Shown here: positions 15,871-24,700 of the stretch, piece after piece
Layout of the letters: each line of letters starts with the position of its first letter
How positions within the stretch are numbered: the stretch's first letter is position 1
Assembly: GCF_030295425.1 (NCBI RefSeq)
Contig: NZ_AP027081.1
Location: 2,525,001 to 2,589,000 of the forward strand
DNA: 64,000 bases
Source of the DNA: Mesoterricola sediminis
GTDB taxonomy: Bacteria > Acidobacteriota > Holophagae > Holophagales > Holophagaceae
Direction: 5' to 3'
Notes under the pieces: generated by a model
The model's input: only the letters and a program-made list of their open reading frames with translations
Told to the model about the DNA's origin: nothing
Databases searched by the model: none
Translations under genes and position numbers: made by a program

Positions 15871-17013
15871 ATGCGAAAACTCATCATCCTCCCGGCCGCC
15901 GCGGCCCTTGCAGGTTTCCTGGGGTGCACCTCCAATTCCGGAAGTTCCTCCTCGGGCACCCTCAGCGTGCACATGGTCGACGGTCCCACGTCGGCGTACA
16001 AGTCCGTCCTGCTGGATGTCACCTCCATCGAGATCAGCAAAGACGGCGGATCCTGGACCACCCTGGGCACCTGGACCGGCGGGCCCATCGATCTCCTCAC
16101 CCTCACCGGCGGCATCTCCCAGACCCTCGCCCAGGGCGTGACCCTTTCGTCGGGGGTCTACGGGCAGATGCGCCTGCACCTCGGCACCAACAACAGCGTG
16201 GTCCTGCAGGACGGCAGCAGCCACGCCCTCACCGTGCCCTCCGGCCTCCAGACGGGTCTGAAGCTGGTGGGGAACTTCAATGTCCAGGCGGGCACCACCG
16301 CGGACATCTGGATCGACTTCGACGCGGCCCATTCCATCCAGGTCGTGGGGGCCGGCAACTCGGGCAAGTACATGCTCCGGCCCGTGGTCTTCTGCTACGA
16401 CAAGGCCGTCACCGGCTCGGTCTCGGGCACCCTCACCGACGCCGCCGACAACTCCGCCCTCGCCGGCGTCACCGTCTACGCGGAGACCCTGGACAACGCG
16501 GGGAACGCCTCCGTCGTCCGCAGCACGGTCACGGACGCCTCCGGCAAGTACACCCTCGACCTGCTGCCGGTGGGCGGCACCTACTTCGTGGTGACGATGC
16601 CCGCCACGGCCACCAAGGTCTACTCGCCCAAGGCCAGCGCGGCCACGCCCATCACCGTGGCGGCCCCGGTGGCGACCTACAGCGCCGCCTTCACCGCCTC
16701 CCTCGTCTCGGGCACCGCCGGCGGCACCGTGACCCCGCTGGCCACCACCGACCAGAGCGACGCGGCCTACCTCCTGGCGACCTTCGCCTCCGGCGGATCC
16801 ACCGCCAACTTCATCGTCCGCCGGGACGTGGCGGCGGTGGGGGCCACGGAGACCTTCAATTTCGGCACCGTGCCCGCGGCCGCCTATTTCGTCACCGGGG
16901 TCCGGGCCACCACCGCCTCGGACGGGACCGTCACCCGCGTGGTCAGCAATCCGGCGATCGTGCCCCTGGTCGTGCCGGACGGCGGCGCCGGCACGGCGGC
17001 CCTGGCCTTCTGA
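15871..17013 (+). CDS. DUF4382 lipoprotein with carboxypeptidase-regulatory-like domain
   Basis: A 380-residue secreted lipoprotein: signal ILPAAAALAGFLGC with the lipid Cys at residue 19, then a Ser/Gly linker. Residues about 30-165 match DUF4382 (GTLSVHMVDGPTSAYKSVLL, VTSIEISKDGGSWTTL, IDLLTLTGGISQTLAQGVTL). Residues about 180-260 look like a carboxypeptidase regulatory-like beta sandwich (GSVSGTLTDAADNSALAGVT, then DASGKYTLDLLPVGGTYFVV). Function is unknown; such proteins sit on the outer face of the envelope. It stands alone between the IS elements and a hairpin terminator, with GGAG eight bases before the ATG. Confidence 0.85.
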   Translation: MRKLIILPAAAALAGFLGCTSNSGSSSSGTLSVHMVDGPTSAYKSVLLDVTSIEISKDGGSWTTLGTWTGGPIDLLTLTGGISQTLAQGVTLSSGVYGQMRLHLGTNNSVVLQDGSSHALTVPSGLQTGLKLVGNFNVQAGTTADIWIDFDAAHSIQVVGAGNSGKYMLRPVVFCYDKAVTGSVSGTLTDAADNSALAGVTVYAETLDNAGNASVVRSTVTDASGKYTLDLLPVGGTYFVVTMPATATKVYSPKASAATPITVAAPVATYSAAFTASLVSGTAGGTVTPLATTDQSDAAYLLATFASGGSTANFIVRRDVAAVGATETFNFGTVPAAAYFVTGVRATTASDGTVTRVVSNPAIVPLVVPDGGAGTAALAF

Positions 17014-17031
17014 CGGCCCGCGGCCGGAACC

Positions 17032-17072
17032 GCTCCCTGGGACAGGCGTGCAATGGGCCTGTTCCAGGGAGC
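17032..17072 (+). terminator. Hairpin terminator after the DUF4382 gene
   Basis: GCTCCCTGG at 17032-17040 pairs with CCAGGGAGC at 17064-17072, and an inner five-base stem (CAGGC with GCCTG) closes the loop. It lies 19 bases past the stop codon. There is no clear T run after it, so it may need Rho or act only as a stabilising hairpin. Confidence 0.55.
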
Positions 17073-17144
17073 TTCTCCATGTGCCTCACCCGCGGGATCG
17101 AGGGCGCCGGCGTCCCGGGAAACCCGGTCGCCTGAAGGGGCCCC

Positions 17145-18863
17145 TCATTCGGGGGCCTTGGCCTCCAGGATGACCGGCACGACGACGGGCCGGGTCTGGG
17201 TGGTCTTGCGGATGGTGCGCCGCAGGTTCTGGCGGAGGAATTCCACCAGGAGATCCCGGTCCTTGCGGATCTCCCGCGGCGCCTCGGCGTAGGCGTTGGC
17301 TACGGTGGCCCGGAGGAGCTCGCTGTAGGCCTGGTCGTCGTTCAGGACGACGAAGCCGCGGCTCAGGATGGAGGGCTCCGCGGCCAGGTCCCCGGTGTCG
17401 GGGTCCACCACGAGGGTCGCGATGACGATGCCGTCCTCCTGGAGGATGAGCCGGTCGTGGATGACGCGCGCGTCGACCCGGTGGTCCACGCCCTGGTCCA
17501 CGAAGCACTTGCCCACCGGGACGCTGCCGGCGCACTCGGCGCGGCCGTCCTTGAAGAGCCGCAGGCACTCGCCGCCGTCCAGCAGGAGGATGCGCTCCCG
17601 GGGCCAGCCCAGGCTCTCGGCCAGCTGGCCGTGGACCTTGAGGTTCCGGTAGGTGCCGTGCACGGGCGCCATCACCCGGGGCCGCACCATCCGGATCATC
17701 TCCGCCGCGTCGGGCCGGTGGCCGTGGCCCGTGGCGTGGACGGTCCCGAGGCCGTCGGTGGTCGTCTCGGCCCCGAGCCGCGCGGCCTGGTCGAGGATGC
17801 GGCTGATGCTGACCTCGTTCCCCGGGATCGCCCGGGAGCTGAGCACGAGCCGGTCCCCGTCGAGGATCTTGACGCCCTTCACCTCGCCCTTGACGATGCG
17901 GTTGAGGGCGCTCATGTCCTCGCCCTGGCTGCCGGTGCAGAGCACCATGACCTGGCGGGGCGGGAAGAGGCTGACTTCCTTGGGCTCGATGAACAGGTCG
18001 TCGGGCAGGGCCAGGCGCTTCAGGGCCCGCGCGGCGGCGATGTTGCGCTCCATGGAGCGGCCCATGACGCAGACGCGCCGGTCCTCCTCGTAGGCCAGGT
18101 CCAGGAGGATCTGGATCCGGTGGATGTTGGAGCTGAAGGTCGCCACGAAGAGCTTGCCCGGGGTCAGGCGCATGGCGTCCCGGAGCCCCTCCCGGCAGAC
18201 TTCCTCGCTGGGGGTCGGCTTGACGGCGAGCACGTTGGTGGAATCGGAGAGGAGGACGGCGACGCCCTTGTCCCCGAGCTCCCGGAGGCGCGCGGTGCCC
18301 GTGAGGCGGCCGTCGACGGGGGTGGGGTCCAGCTTGTAGTCGCCGGTGTGGACCATCGTCCCCCAGGGGGTGTGGAGCGCGATGGCGCAGGCGTCGGGGA
18401 TGCTATGGGTGACGGGGATCCACTCCGCGCCGATGCCCCCGATGTCCACGCGCTCGAAGTCCTCGACCACGTGCATGCGGGAGGGCTCCCAGAGCCCGTG
18501 CTCCCGGAGCTTGGACTCGACGAGGGCCATGGTGAAGGCGGAGCCGTAGACCGGGACGGGCCACCGCTCCAGGAAGTACGGCAGGGCGCCGATGTGGTCC
18601 TCGTGGCCGTGGGTGAGCAGGACCGCCTTGACCTTGTCGGCGAAGGGCTCGAGGTAGGCGAAATCCGGGATGACGGCGTCGATGCCGGGCTGGTCCTCGG
18701 AGGGGAAGAGCTGGCCGCAGTCCACCAGGAGGAGGGTGCGGGCGGTGTGGACCACCATGGCGTTCATGCCGAACTCGCCCAGGCCCCCGATGGGGATGAC
18801 GCGGAGCTCGTCCTTTGCGGGGGGGGTCTGCCAGGCTTCGAAGGGGGGGAAGGTGTGGTTCAT
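17145..18863 (-). CDS. rnj: Ribonuclease J
   Basis: RNase J is a metallo-beta-lactamase-fold enzyme with 5' exo- and endonuclease activity that drives mRNA decay and rRNA maturation in bacteria. The 572 residues show VIPIGGLGEFGMNAMVV at the start, the zinc-binding HGHEDHIG (85-92), later motifs LLSDSTN, the beta-CASP block (TFSSNIHRIQILLDLAYEED, VLCTGSQGEDMSALNRI) and ATGHGHRPDAAEMIRMVRPR VMAPVHGTYRN. The C-terminal domain is present. It is 16 bases downstream of rsmA on the same strand, so the two RNA-maturation genes are probably co-transcribed. Confidence 0.95.
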   Translation of the reverse strand: MNHTFPPFEAWQTPPAKDELRVIPIGGLGEFGMNAMVVHTARTLLLVDCGQLFPSEDQPGIDAVIPDFAYLEPFADKVKAVLLTHGHEDHIGALPYFLERWPVPVYGSAFTMALVESKLREHGLWEPSRMHVVEDFERVDIGGIGAEWIPVTHSIPDACAIALHTPWGTMVHTGDYKLDPTPVDGRLTGTARLRELGDKGVAVLLSDSTNVLAVKPTPSEEVCREGLRDAMRLTPGKLFVATFSSNIHRIQILLDLAYEEDRRVCVMGRSMERNIAAARALKRLALPDDLFIEPKEVSLFPPRQVMVLCTGSQGEDMSALNRIVKGEVKGVKILDGDRLVLSSRAIPGNEVSISRILDQAARLGAETTTDGLGTVHATGHGHRPDAAEMIRMVRPRVMAPVHGTYRNLKVHGQLAESLGWPRERILLLDGGECLRLFKDGRAECAGSVPVGKCFVDQGVDHRVDARVIHDRLILQEDGIVIATLVVDPDTGDLAAEPSILSRGFVVLNDDQAYSELLRATVANAYAEAPREIRKDRDLLVEFLRQNLRRTIRKTTQTRPVVVPVILEAKAPE

Positions 18864-18879
18864 GGTTCCTGGGTCTGAT

Positions 18880-19671
18880 TCAAGGTAGGCCCGCCAGCAG
18901 GGCGCGCCACGTGGAGGGGGGCACCGCCTCGGCCCGGACCGCCGGCGGCAGGCCCTGGGAGGCGAGGAGCGCCTGGATGCGGTCGGGGGGCAGGAAGCCC
19001 TGCCAGTTGTTGGCCAGGGTCTTCCGCCGGTGCTGGAAGCTGCGGTGGAGGAGGGCCAGGAGGGCCCGGCGCGCCTCCGGCGGGGGGGCGTCGGCCAGGG
19101 GCTCGAAGACCAGCACGGCGGAATCCACCTTGGGCGCGGGCCGGAAGGCGCCGGGTCCGAGCTTGAGGAGGCGGGTCACCCGGGCTGCCGTCTGGGCAAG
19201 CACCGCCAGGGGGCCGTAGTCCTTGGTCCCGGCGCGGCCGATGATCTTCTGGGCCACCTCCAGCTGGAACATGAAGACCAGGCGGTCCCAGGGCAGGCCG
19301 CCCAGCAGGAAGCGGGTCAGGATGGCCGTGGAGGCGTTGTAGGGGAGGTTGCCGGCCACCGCGAAGGGCGGGCCGGGGGGCAGGTCCTGGTGGACGGCGT
19401 CGCCGTGGACCAGATGGAAGTGGGGGGTGTCCCGGAAGCGGGCCTGGAGCACCTCGATGGCCTCCGGATCCAGGTCCACGGCCCACAGGGGGCGCCCATC
19501 CTCAAGCAGGGGAGCGGTCAGGACCCCGGGCCCCGGGCCGATCTCCAGCAACCGCACCGATGGCGCGGCCAGAGTCGCGTCCACGATGGCCCGGATGGCC
19601 GAGGCCTGGATGAGGAAGTGCTGGCCGAAGCCCTTCTTGGGTTGGAGGCTGGGGACGGGGTCGGGATCCAA
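18880..19671 (-). CDS. rsmA: 16S rRNA dimethyladenosine transferase
   Basis: RsmA (KsgA) dimethylates two adjacent adenines near the 3' end of 16S rRNA during late small-subunit assembly. Diagnostic blocks: KKGFGQHFLIQASAIRAIVD, SAM site LLEIGPGPGVLTAPLL, catalytic VAGNLPYNASTAILTRFL, and FRPAPKVDSAVLVFEP. The start is uncertain by two codons: a GTG at 19677 directly abuts the GGAGG, whereas a TTG at 19671 lies six bases after it, so I prefer the TTG. The C-terminal region RSFQHRRKTLANNWQGFLP is standard. Confidence 0.94.
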   Translation of the reverse strand: MDPDPVPSLQPKKGFGQHFLIQASAIRAIVDATLAAPSVRLLEIGPGPGVLTAPLLEDGRPLWAVDLDPEAIEVLQARFRDTPHFHLVHGDAVHQDLPPGPPFAVAGNLPYNASTAILTRFLLGGLPWDRLVFMFQLEVAQKIIGRAGTKDYGPLAVLAQTAARVTRLLKLGPGAFRPAPKVDSAVLVFEPLADAPPPEARRALLALLHRSFQHRRKTLANNWQGFLPPDRIQALLASQGLPPAVRAEAVPPSTWRALLAGLP

Positions 19672-19735
19672 GGGCACCCTCCAAGTCTACCCGCATGGGG
19701 CGCCAAAGGGTGGGCGGCGGGGATCCGTCCGGCGG

Positions 19736-20176
19736 TCACCGGCCCGGAAGGGTCCGCCAGGCGAGGAGGACGGGCGGGATGCCGGCCACCTGGAGCTGGC
19801 GCCCCTGGGTCCACCGATCGCCCCCCGGGCCCGTGAGCCAGGCGTCCAGGTCCACCTCCCAGAGGGGCCGGCCGTCCTCCAAGCAACCGAGCGGACGTAC
19901 GTGGATGCGCCCCCCCTGCCCCGGGTTCAGGAAGGCGGCGGGCGGGGCCGCCCCCTCCACGGGGGCCTCCCCCAGGTAGGCCGGCCAGCCCGTCTCCAGG
20001 AACCAGGTCCGGAGGTCCTCCGCCGCCAGGTCGGCCCGGAGCCCCATCAGGGCCTGCCCCTCCATGGCCCAGGCCCGCAGGAGGGCCCCGTGGAGCAGGA
20101 GGAGGGCCGGCGCCGCCAGGGCCAGGAGCCCCGCCACGGCCAGGAGGAGGGCCGCGCCCCTCTGCCGCCCCCTCAC
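19736..20176 (-). CDS. PilX/GspK-like minor pilin-associated membrane protein
   Basis: A 146-residue protein starting RGRQRGAALLLAVAGLLALA, a basic stretch followed by one long hydrophobic helix, as in PilX and GspK-type minor pilins (RG-AALL start). The rest is a small extracellular domain with Trp- and Pro-rich strands ending LAWRTLPGR. The GTG start overlaps the stop codon of the double-prepilin gene (GTGA), so translation is coupled. A classical Glu at +5 of the mature protein is missing, which fits the PilX/GspK side of the family. It is the last gene of the small pilin group. Confidence 0.65.
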   Translation of the reverse strand: MRGRQRGAALLLAVAGLLALAAPALLLLHGALLRAWAMEGQALMGLRADLAAEDLRTWFLETGWPAYLGEAPVEGAAPPAAFLNPGQGGRIHVRPLGCLEDGRPLWEVDLDAWLTGPGGDRWTQGRQLQVAGIPPVLLAWRTLPGR

Positions 20177-21183
20177 GGCGGGGTCCGCGGCCGGGCCGCG
20201 AGGGTCCCCGCCAGGCGGGTCCTCCCCCGCCGGACCTCCAGGCGGATCCGGACCCCGGTGCCGGCCCAGGCCTCCGGTTGGAATCGCTGGATCCCGGGCA
20301 TCCGGCCCAGGTCCCGCCCCCGCCCGGCCCGCCAACGCAGCCCGCCCTCCGGGCCTACAGGGCCCACCTCCACGACCTCCCCGCACCGCACGGGCACCAG
20401 GGCGGCTCCGACCGCCCAGGCGCCGCCCAGGGCCCCCAGGGCCTCGACCGGCCGCCCCGGCCCGGCGCCGGCTGGGAGGAGGAGGCTGCCCGGAGGGCCC
20501 GCCCAGCGCACCAGCCGGTCCCCGGGGAGGAGCCGGCCGTGGTCCCCCCCGACCCATGCCCGCCCCCCCGGTTCCAGGGCCTCCAGGCGGAGGCCGGAGG
20601 CCAGGAGGCGGTCCCGGACGAAGCAGAGCCGGCCCTCCCCCAGGAGGGGCCGGCCCCGGTCCGGTCCCGGCGCGCCGGGACCGGCCGCCCAGGGGTGGCG
20701 GTAGCCCATGCCCTGGATCAGGGGCACCAGGCCCGCCGCGGCGCAGCGGAGGTCCAACTGGGCCTCGAGCCGTTCCCCCAGGCGCCGGCCCCCCAGCCCC
20801 AGGGCGGCCAGGATCTGGAGGGTGCCCGCCAGGAGCAGCCCGGTCAGGCCCAGGGCCATCATGAGCTCGGCCAGGCAATGGCCCCGGGGTAGCCGACGGA
20901 CGAACACCAGCTCCCGGACCCGGGCGCCCTCCCGCCACCGGGCCCGGACCTCGCGCCGGCCCTCCCCCTCCCGCACCTCCAGGGCCAGCCAGTCCGGACG
21001 CTCCTCCAGCTGCCCGGCCTCCAGGGCGGCCTGGACGGCGAGGCGGGCCTCCAGGTGGCGCCGGACCTCCCCCTCCGCCCGCAGGCACCCCGTGAGGAGC
21101 CGGAGCAGGCCGAGCAGGCCCGTGCCCAGGAGGGCCGCGGCCACCAGGACCTCCACCAGGGTCGTGCCCCGCGCCCCCGCCAC
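20173..21183 (-). CDS. Double prepilin: PilV-like fused to PilW-like
   Basis: One 336-residue frame contains two complete type IV prepilin leaders. The first is ARGTTLVEVLVAAALLGTGL: cleavage after Gly 6, Glu at +5, then a hydrophobic helix as in PilV/GspI. The second begins at residue 101: PRGHCLAELMMALGLTGLLL, again Gly, then Glu at +5 and a hydrophobic helix as in PilW/GspJ, followed by a globular domain. No stop separates them, and no well-placed Shine-Dalgarno precedes an internal start. The GTG start at 21183 has GGAGG six bases upstream. The Gly-101 site would be a second, internal peptidase site. Confidence 0.75.
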   Translation of the reverse strand: MAGARGTTLVEVLVAAALLGTGLLGLLRLLTGCLRAEGEVRRHLEARLAVQAALEAGQLEERPDWLALEVREGEGRREVRARWREGARVRELVFVRRLPRGHCLAELMMALGLTGLLLAGTLQILAALGLGGRRLGERLEAQLDLRCAAAGLVPLIQGMGYRHPWAAGPGAPGPDRGRPLLGEGRLCFVRDRLLASGLRLEALEPGGRAWVGGDHGRLLPGDRLVRWAGPPGSLLLPAGAGPGRPVEALGALGGAWAVGAALVPVRCGEVVEVGPVGPEGGLRWRAGRGRDLGRMPGIQRFQPEAWAGTGVRIRLEVRRGRTRLAGTLAARPRTPP

Positions 21184-21262
21184 CGGCCACCTCCAGGCCG
21201 GCAGGATGGGACCGCGGGGGGCGGCGCGCCCGCCGCGCCAACGCCACGCCTATCCGCGGTTG

Positions 21263-21298
21263 GCCCCTCCCGCCCGGTCAACCGGGTCCGGGAGGGGC
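21263..21298 (-). terminator. Strong hairpin after the pilin operon
   Basis: GCCCCTCCCG pairs with CGGGAGGGGC around an inner CCGG/CCGG stem, forming a near-continuous GC-rich hairpin 46 bases past the stop of the pilin gene at 21345. There is no T run in either direction, so its action as an intrinsic terminator is uncertain, but it separates the large and the small pilin groups. Confidence 0.5.
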
Positions 21299-21344
21299 GC
21301 CGAGTGTTCCCCCAGGTGACAGCCGCCGTCCGGCCCTGCCGGGG

Positions 21345-21767
21345 CTACTGGAGGGTGAAGACGTTGCTGCCGTTCTGGTTGGTGGTGAAGACGACCGCGT
21401 TGGCGAGGGTCTTGTCCTTGACGTCCAGGCCGTAGGTGAGGCCGGTGGACCCGATGGTCAGCACGTAGGTCATCTGGGTGCCGCCTTTGGCCGTGAAGCC
21501 CGGCGCGGGGGAGGTCGAGGCGGCGGGGGTCGCCGCCGAACTCCAGGTGTAGGTGCCCGCCGTGCCGTAGAGGCCCACCTCGGCCTTGTGGTTCTCGAGC
21601 TGCATCCGCAGGACCTGGGCATTGGCCTTGGCGTCGCCGACGATGCGGGCGCGCCGCCGCTGGCCCAGGTACGAGGGGATGGCGATGGCCGACAGGATGC
21701 CGATGATGGCCAGGACGAGCAGGAGCTCCACGAGGGAGAAACCTTGGGCGGATTTCCTTGGGATCAT
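21345..21767 (-). CDS. Type IV pilin-like protein (prepilin)
   Basis: A 140-residue prepilin: leader MIPRKSAQG, cleavage before Phe 10, Glu at +5, then the conserved helix FSLVELLLVLAIIGILSAIA followed by IPSYLGQRRRARIVGDAKAN. The mature domain is short, with a Ser/Ala/Thr-rich loop and the ending TLANAVVFTTNQNGSNVFTL. It lacks a clear C-terminal disulfide pair. It follows pilY1 by 28 bases, the place where PilE-type minor pilins sit in pil operons, so I treat it as a PilE-like minor pilin rather than the main PilA. Confidence 0.9.
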   Translation of the reverse strand: MIPRKSAQGFSLVELLLVLAIIGILSAIAIPSYLGQRRRARIVGDAKANAQVLRMQLENHKAEVGLYGTAGTYTWSSAATPAASTSPAPGFTAKGGTQMTYVLTIGSTGLTYGLDVKDKTLANAVVFTTNQNGSNVFTLQ

Positions 21768-21795
21768 GGCTGGACTCCTGGGACGGTACCGAATC

Positions 21796-24700
21796 TTAGC
21801 GCACCACCCGCCAGTTGCGAATGCGGAAGCCCCGCGAGCTGCTGGTGTCCTTCACGGCCTGGATGTCGGGGGTGTTGGCCCCCTTGGTGCCCTCGGCCAG
21901 GGAGGCCTTGGCCCCGCCCTGCATGACGTAGTCGCCCGCGTCCACGAGCTGGCTCGACAGGGAGTTGAAGGAGAAGGCCAGACCCGAGCAGCCGTCGACG
22001 CTGGAGGCGCCGGTGCCGTTCGTGATGTCCCCCACCTTGGCGGAGGTGACGTCGATCTCGGGGTCGAAGTAGAGGGGCCGGAGCACGTCGCACTGGCGGA
22101 AGGTGCGCGTGGTGCTGAAGGGGGAGCAGGCGAAGCCCGAGGAGCCGTAGATGTTGAACAGGGAGTAGAAGACGGCCCCGTCCTTGATGAGCGGGCTCAC
22201 GAGGACCTTGTCCCGGGTCAGGTTCGGGCTGTCGCCCGCCGGGGCCAGGAGGGGGTTGGCGGTGTCGGTGTGGGGGAGGTCGATGTACCAGCCGTACTTG
22301 TAGTTGCTCCCGCTGTTGGTGGAGGGGGTGAACTGGCCCCAGAGGTAGGTGGGGGACCCCGCGTTGACCCGGGCGTCGCTGTACGAGGTCGCCCAGGCGC
22401 TGGTGATGGGCTGGAGCTGGCTGTCGGTGATGGCCGAGGCGGCGTTCTGGAGGTCGGCGAGCAGGTAGAACCGGTTGTAGGGGGCCGGGTTCCGGGTCGC
22501 GCTGACCGTGGCGCCGCTGCTGTTGGTGTAGCTGAAGTCCTCGGGGTAGTCGCCCGGGTTGTTGCGGTCGCCGGCGCCGATGGCCACCATGACGGTGACG
22601 GGCTTGACGGCCGTGGTGGCGTCCACCCGGACCATCACGGGGAAGTCGCCGGGGAGCCGGAAGGCGTCGGGGGCCGTGGTGAACCGGACACTGGGATCCC
22701 GGTAGATGAGCCGGACCTTGCTGGAATCGACCCATTCGTTGATGTTCGCCGAATCGGACCGGAAGGTGGCGACCTTGGCGACCTTGTCGGCGTTCAGGGC
22801 CCAGACGCCGCCCGTCATGTCGCCGAAGTAGACGCGGTTGGTGAGGCCCGCGGCCTGGTCGATGACGGAGACGGGGATGACGCCGCCGGGAATGGCGCCG
22901 ACGGTGGTCCCGGAGGGGGAGGTGCGGAAATCCCAGGGATAGGTCCGCACGTGGTCGCCGGTCATGGGATCGAGGGCCATCACCAGGCGCCCGAGGCCGC
23001 TCTGGAAGTAGCTGGTCCCGGCCAGGGCGTCGTCATTGAGGTAGCGGGCGTTGATCTCGTCGTTGGCGTAGCCGCCGGTGATGAAGACGCAGCGCCGGAG
23101 GGCGCTCATGGCATCCCGCACGTAGCCGAACGTGGGCACGCTGGTGCTCATGCCCATGGTCCGGAGGAGGGAGGCGTTGGAGCTGTCCGTCCCGGTCGCC
23201 TTGACGATGTCGCCCGTGGTGGGCCGGATCCACCAGGCCAGCCTGGGGTTGCCGGGGGTCACGCCGGAGAGCCCGGAATTCGAGATGTTGATGGCGAAGT
23301 AGTCCCGGGCCCCCTTGCGGAAGCTGAAGATGACGGTGGCGTCCTCGCCGCTGCCCACCCGGGTGTCCCCGGTGACGCTGCCGATGGAGGGCTTGTCCAC
23401 GTGGAAGAGCACGGCGTCGCCGTCCACCCCGTAGTGGTGCTTGTAGATCTTGGGATCCTGCTGGCCCTTCTGGTTGTACAGGTCCCAGAGCATGGGGAAG
23501 AGGTTGGGGGGCAGGAAGGTCCAGAGCTCGTAGGCCTTGGCCTTGTAGTAGCCCTCGTCGTTGCTGGTGGTGGCCTTGGCCGCCACCTCCACGAAGCAGT
23601 GGAGGTTCCCCGTGTTGGTGCCCACGATGATGAGCCGGGTGTGGGGGTCCGTGTACCCCGAGCCGTAGGCGTCCGTGTAGAACTGGTCGCCGGTGACCTT
23701 GCTGGGCAGGGTGTCGGCGAGGCTCTTGGAGAGCTCGATGGCCAGGGGGGCCGAGTCGACGATGTCGCCCATGATGTTCAGGTGGCCCAGGAGGTTGCCC
23801 GAGCTGTCGGTGTCGGTCTTGTCCCGGTTCCGCAGGTCGGTGTTGTTGGTGGCCTCGAAGGCCCCGAGCAGGAAGCGCATGAGGTTGCGGGCGTCGTCGT
23901 CGGAGGGGGCGCCGTTGGCGGCGACCCAGGAGGACAGGTAGTAGCGGCCCGTGGGGTCCTTGGCCGTCATCCAGCCCTTGATGCGCGTGAGCTGGGTCGA
24001 ACTGCCGGCGCCGTTCGCGGAATGGGTGTAGGTCTCGAGCGTGTTGACGTCGCCCAGGATGTACGCGGTCCGGCTCTTCCAGGAGAGGGGCGTGCCGCCC
24101 AGGATCTTGTCGGGGTTCCCCTGGGTCTTCTGGTAGTTCCCGAAGATGGTGTAGGCGCTCCAGAGGTTCAGGACGTCGAAGTCGGCCGTGTTGGTGCCCG
24201 TGTTGTTGATGGGGGTGAAATTGCCGGTCGAGTCGTCGATGCCGTAGAACTGGATGATGTTCTGGACGGTGCCCAGGGCGGTGCCGGGGACGGTGGCGCG
24301 CTTCAGGCCGATGGCGTACAGGTTGCCGGTCCACAGGGGGACCCGGGCCGTGGCGTCCGTGGTCGCGGTGGTCTGGAAGGTGCCGAAGTAGGCCTGGTTG
24401 GCGTTCTGGACACCCGTGGCCGGGGTCGCGGGGGCGGAGAGGGCCGCCTTGCCGTAGACCACGTAGCTGGCGGCGTCATTGATGGCCTGTTCCAGCGAGG
24501 TCGGGTCGGCCGTCGGGAAGTACCGGACGTTGTTGGAGTTGGCCGACTGGTAAAAGTAGATCAGGTCACTGGAGGGGGCCGGGTTGGAGGCGGCCCAGCG
24601 GGGGTTCTTGGGGTTGCCCCACTGGGCCACGTCGAAGAACTCCTCGTGGGGGTTCCGGCCGTTGTTGTCGCTGGCGAGCACGTAGGTGCCGGGCACGGCC

